Assembly (NCBI GenBank): GCA_903918335.1
Contig: CAIXDX010000261.1
Span: 1 to 37,118, forward strand
Origin: an uncultured Methylococcaceae bacterium
Lineage (GTDB): Bacteria > Pseudomonadota > Gammaproteobacteria > Methylococcales > Methylomonadaceae
Direction: 5' to 3'
Length of the DNA stretch: 37,118 nucleotides
Shown: in pieces, positions 34,476 through 37,118 of the stretch
How the letters are laid out: every line of letters begins with the position of its first letter
Position numbering within the stretch: position 1 is the stretch's first letter
Notes under the pieces: model-generated
The model's input: only the letters and a program-made list of their open reading frames with translations
What the model was told of the DNA's origin: nothing
The model's database searches: none
Position numbers and translations under genes: made by a program

Positions 34476-34985
34476 CTATATCAAATATTCCGCCACGAAC
34501 TCAGCAAAAACAGCTTGATCATCATGCTTAATTGAACTTTGTAATTTTTTTTCTGTGAGTTCATCAATATCATCCAAATAGTCTTCTCTAAACTCTTCCC
34601 GCAAATATCGAGACCATTCAGTCTTGTTCTTGCACAAACTTTTAAAAGAACCCATAAATTGAATCTGAAATTGTATCTCAGCCAGTAAATCATTGAGGTC
34701 AGTTAACAAACTTTCATCATCCATAGAAATGGCGTCACTATCTGGCAAAAGCTTAACTATCTCTGCTTTAACTAAATCTCTAGACGCTTTATCCCCTTCT
34801 GATAAAGCATCAATCAAATCACACTGTAATGCCTGTAACAATTCATTTGCAGTGGCATACCAAAAGAAACTACCGCCGGCACTCTCATCATAAACATCTT
34901 CTAGAAAGAAACCATACGGAAACTCTAATGGATTTCTGCCTAACGCGGCTTCTAACGCTTCTAATAATTTTGCTTGGGTATCCAT
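34476..34985 (-). CDS. Acidic hypothetical protein
   Basis: A 169-aa soluble, strongly acidic protein of unrecognised family, from the ATG at 34985 (an in-frame TTG at 34994 is less likely). It is mostly helical by appearance: TQAKLLEALEAALGRN, an aromatic patch GGSFFWYATANELLQAL, then many Asp/Glu-rich helices (REDYLDDIDELTEKKL). No signal peptide or membrane segment. It starts 13 nt after the stop of the methyltransferase-like gene and is the last gene of the leftward run from the Tad pilus region. A role linked to that locus is possible but not shown. Confidence 0.75.
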   Translation of the reverse strand: MDTQAKLLEALEAALGRNPLEFPYGFFLEDVYDESAGGSFFWYATANELLQALQCDLIDALSEGDKASRDLVKAEIVKLLPDSDAISMDDESLLTDLNDLLAEIQFQIQFMGSFKSLCKNKTEWSRYLREEFREDYLDDIDELTEKKLQSSIKHDDQAVFAEFVAEYLI

Positions 34986-34998
34986 TTGTATCAACCGT

Positions 34999-35619
34999 CT
35001 AAAAAAGAATGGGAAATAATTTATAACGCACTTTGAGTTTATACTCTCGATAAAGAGGATCTAAAGAGAGATGTTTTTCTTCACTCACTATGCGTAAATA
35101 CAAAAACAGCATTGAGACCCCATAAAAAACACCATTGACTATTGTCGTATTAGTTAACAGATAGCCCAAAAATGTTAAACAGTAACTCGCATAAATAGGA
35201 TGTCTTACAAAACGATACATCCAAGCTGTTTTAATTTTTCTATTGGCGGCGATTATAGCAAAACTGCGATTAAGCGATAGTACACTCATCATTTGTATGA
35301 TTGCACCGGTAATTATCAGGGTATTAGCAATAGGTAATAATCCCCATTCCGCAGGGCGAAAAAATAAGGGTGCGAATGTTCCCACGATAGCGACGAACCA
35401 ATCATACATATTGACTGATAGTGTTTGCGGCTTAGTCCGAAAAATAAATAAAAACACGATAATTGATTCAGCAATTGCAAAAATCAGCATCGCGATGTGA
35501 TGCGTATTTAAAAAGTTTTGTAAATGCGCATAAGCAAACAACAGATATATAAAGGCGAATATAACGCTACTAATAATATGCGCCCATCGCGATCTAAGCA
35601 ATCTTATAAAAACATTCAT
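34999..35619 (-). CDS. Isoprenylcysteine carboxyl methyltransferase-like membrane protein
   Basis: A 206-aa multi-pass membrane protein with about five helices. It ends in the ICMT/PEMT-like methyltransferase signature: RFVRHPIYASYCLTFLGYLL (starting near 136) and the C-terminal EEKHLSLDPLYREYKLKV. The RHPxY and EExxL elements form the SAM-binding pocket in the superfamily. Bacterial members are poorly characterised and may methylate lipids or other small substrates. It lies 24 nt downstream of the CpaE-like gene and 13 nt upstream of the acidic protein gene, hence a likely operon. Confidence 0.82.
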   Translation of the reverse strand: MNVFIRLLRSRWAHIISSVIFAFIYLLFAYAHLQNFLNTHHIAMLIFAIAESIIVFLFIFRTKPQTLSVNMYDWFVAIVGTFAPLFFRPAEWGLLPIANTLIITGAIIQMMSVLSLNRSFAIIAANRKIKTAWMYRFVRHPIYASYCLTFLGYLLTNTTIVNGVFYGVSMLFLYLRIVSEEKHLSLDPLYREYKLKVRYKLFPILF

Positions 35620-35643
35620 TGTCTTCAGAACTTAACAGACAAT

Positions 35644-36822
35644 TTAGAAACCTAAGAAACTAAAAAAACCTTCCTTCTTAGCTTCAAATTCAACTTGACC
35701 CACCACTTTTGCCAATACTCTTAAATCATGGGCAATGGTTGAGTTCTCGCTAGTTTCACACAGCGGTACACCCACATTAGCAGCGGATTCTACCCGCTCA
35801 AAATCATTGACTATCGTATACACATTATTATGATTAAGTAGACTTTTTAAATCTTCGACACGAAGACTATTTTTTGGATCATAGCGATTGATCACAATGA
35901 CAATTTTTTCTAAGGGGATATCCAGCTCTTTATTAAGCACTTGAATCAAACGCCGACCATCTCTATATTGCGCTAAATTTTGTTGAATAACCAAAACAAT
36001 TTGATCGGCCTGATTCATGACTAAACTTGATAAAGGATCAATTAAGCGCGGTAAATCAATGACAATCTGATTAAAATTAAGCTTTAGAAGATCCAATAAT
36101 TTTTTGAGCTTAGAGATATTTAACTCACCCGGCAATAGTATTTCAGTCGGTGATGGTAACAATAAACTTAAACTATCATCATACTTTAATAGATACGCTT
36201 CTAAAGACACTACATCTAAATCATCAACCGCATTCACCGCTTGGGTCAGGGTATATTTAGGCATCTGATCAAAGTTCAGTCCAATCGTACCAAACTGTAA
36301 ATCTAGATCCACTAGCGCTACCCTTAATTGGGCTTCTCTGGAAAGAATATAAGCCACATTACTGGCTATAAAACTAGAACCACTTCCCCCCTTAGCATTA
36401 ATAAATACATTTAAACGATTAAGTGTAGTCGTGTTAATACTTTGAGTAATATTTTTTTTAATATTATTAAAAACATCAACCAGTCTGTCTTGATAATGTT
36501 TCTCATCGATAAAGTCTTTTACACCTGCGCGGAGAGCACGGGTTAATAATTCCACATTACTCTGATCACCGATGATAATCATGGACGATTTTTTTTCAGC
36601 TAAACCTTCTAAATAGGCTAGTTCTTGTAAGGCATTGCTATCTAAATTAACCACAACGATACTATTTTCATCGTTAATATTTTGACTTATGGCGTCAACA
36701 ATATTAGTACTACAAAGCACTTTATTTTTGCGCGTCACTAAATCAGACAGCAAACTATATTGCTTATCCAATACATCATCGTCAACGCCAATTAAAATCA
36801 AATTAACTTTATTTAATTCCAT
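35644..36822 (-). CDS. Tad pilus assembly ATPase-like protein (CpaE/TadZ family)
   Basis: A 392-aa protein with an N-terminal receiver-like domain (about 1-125; LNKVNLILIGVDDDVL, RALRAGVKDFI) and a C-terminal MinD/ParA-type domain. The P-loop is AKGGSGSS (143-150): the second Lys of a normal Walker A is missing, as is usual in CpaE/TadZ proteins. A VDLDLQFGTIG switch and IDLPRLIDP follow. CpaE/TadZ localises the Tad secretion machinery at the cell pole or membrane. The ATG at 36822 is chosen because the open frame further upstream (to a TTG at 36894) would overlap the preceding pilus gene. A CpaD-like gene precedes it by 47 bp. Confidence 0.88.
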   Translation of the reverse strand: MELNKVNLILIGVDDDVLDKQYSLLSDLVTRKNKVLCSTNIVDAISQNINDENSIVVVNLDSNALQELAYLEGLAEKKSSMIIIGDQSNVELLTRALRAGVKDFIDEKHYQDRLVDVFNNIKKNITQSINTTTLNRLNVFINAKGGSGSSFIASNVAYILSREAQLRVALVDLDLQFGTIGLNFDQMPKYTLTQAVNAVDDLDVVSLEAYLLKYDDSLSLLLPSPTEILLPGELNISKLKKLLDLLKLNFNQIVIDLPRLIDPLSSLVMNQADQIVLVIQQNLAQYRDGRRLIQVLNKELDIPLEKIVIVINRYDPKNSLRVEDLKSLLNHNNVYTIVNDFERVESAANVGVPLCETSENSTIAHDLRVLAKVVGQVEFEAKKEGFFSFLGF

Positions 36823-36869
36823 GCTGATTATCTTATCTCGTGACTCTTCAAAGGTGTAATATCCATACT

Positions 36870-37118
36870 CTAGTAGGTAGTAGGGTTGCCCCAATAGTTA
36901 ACTAACTTGGGTGGCTTATTAGCGCCGTCACTCGGTCCTGTACCACCCGAACCAGACAACTGACAATTACTCAGATTATTACCACCCATGGCCACCATCT
37001 GTGCCGTAATCGTTTTAGCACCTTGTTTTGCACTTAAAATATGCATACATCCAAATGCTGTAATTGGCGTCGGCTGCAGACCACCGCTTGTAGGTAAGGT
37101 ATCGCAGTTGGGCGTTGA
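36870..37118 (-). CDS. C-terminus of a CpaD-like Tad pilus protein (truncated by window edge)
   Basis: The last 82 residues of a leftward gene that continues beyond the right edge. It reads STPNCDTLPTSGGLQPTPIT, then AFGCMHILSAKQGAKTITAQ, with a Gly/Asn/Ser/Pro-rich end and a TAG stop at 36872-36870. The T-x-[FL]-G-C then helical segment recalls the C-terminal part of CpaD pilus proteins (pattern NxGCATxxNLAxMVA). The position directly before cpaE matches the usual cpaB-C-D-E order. The resemblance is partial, so another pilus-associated secreted protein is possible. The full gene is needed. Confidence 0.5.
   Translation of the reverse strand, partial: STPNCDTLPTSGGLQPTPITAFGCMHILSAKQGAKTITAQMVAMGGNNLSNCQLSGSGGTGPSDGANKPPKLVNYWGNPTTY

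Noticed and set aside
36823-36894. N-terminal extension of the CpaE-like protein from a TTG at 36894
   Set aside because: It would overlap the coding end of the upstream pilus gene, and the receiver-like domain begins right after the ATG at 36822.

Overview
The window is a dense, AT-rich stretch of bacterial chromosome, most likely from a gammaproteobacterium. The order glyQ-glyS-gmhB-plsC, the divergent mrp(apbC)/metG pair next to dcd, and the small families YcgL, DUF2956 and DUF3581 all fit that class. The Tad-type pilus genes, the two RND systems and the low GC would suit a Methylococcales-like lineage, but that finer placement is a guess. No rRNA, tRNA, CRISPR array, insertion sequence or integrase was recognised.

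Left part (1-12.9 kb), mostly housekeeping. It holds a CPBP membrane protease (-), ycgL (+), dcd and the Fe-S carrier mrp/apbC (-), and metG (+) with a strong bidirectional terminator shared with a convergent lipoprotein gene. Then comes the leftward cluster glyQ-glyS-gmhB-plsC, covering glycyl-tRNA synthetase, a heptose phosphatase for LPS core, and lysophosphatidate acyltransferase. A large rightward gene (10152-12311) encodes a zeta-toxin-like P-loop kinase domain behind a region with a degenerate Fic-like motif; it has no visible antitoxin. slyD follows (-) with its own terminator.

Middle part (12.9-26.8 kb), envelope and efflux. DUF2956 and a DUF815 ATPase form a tight pair (-). A rightward operon then runs: unknown 99-aa protein, NodT-type outer-membrane lipoprotein, membrane-fusion protein, RND permease, secreted RNase T2. 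The first four junctions overlap or touch, and RNase T2 starts 8 nt after the permease. It collides tail to tail, with overlapping stop codons, with a second complete tripartite RND system (outer-membrane factor, adaptor, permease) read leftward. That permease has Glu where drug-type RND pumps carry the relay Lys.

Right part (26.8-37.1 kb), mixed. It contains a 2OG-Fe(II) oxygenase, a relic of the C-terminus of selO, a small cytochrome c strongly resembling cytochrome c6, DUF3581, a leftward ABC-2 exporter (ATPase, permease) overlapping a YkgJ cysteine-cluster gene, ppx followed by an unknown membrane-anchored protein, and a 30-codon candidate membrane miniprotein. At the right edge a leftward Tad/Cpa pilus locus enters: the C-terminus of a CpaD-like protein, then a CpaE/TadZ-like ATPase, an isoprenylcysteine-methyltransferase-like membrane protein and an acidic unknown protein.

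The most unusual items are the Fic-like/zeta-kinase fusion, the RNase T2 gene in the RND operon, the cytochrome c6-like gene, the selO relic and the 30-aa miniprotein.
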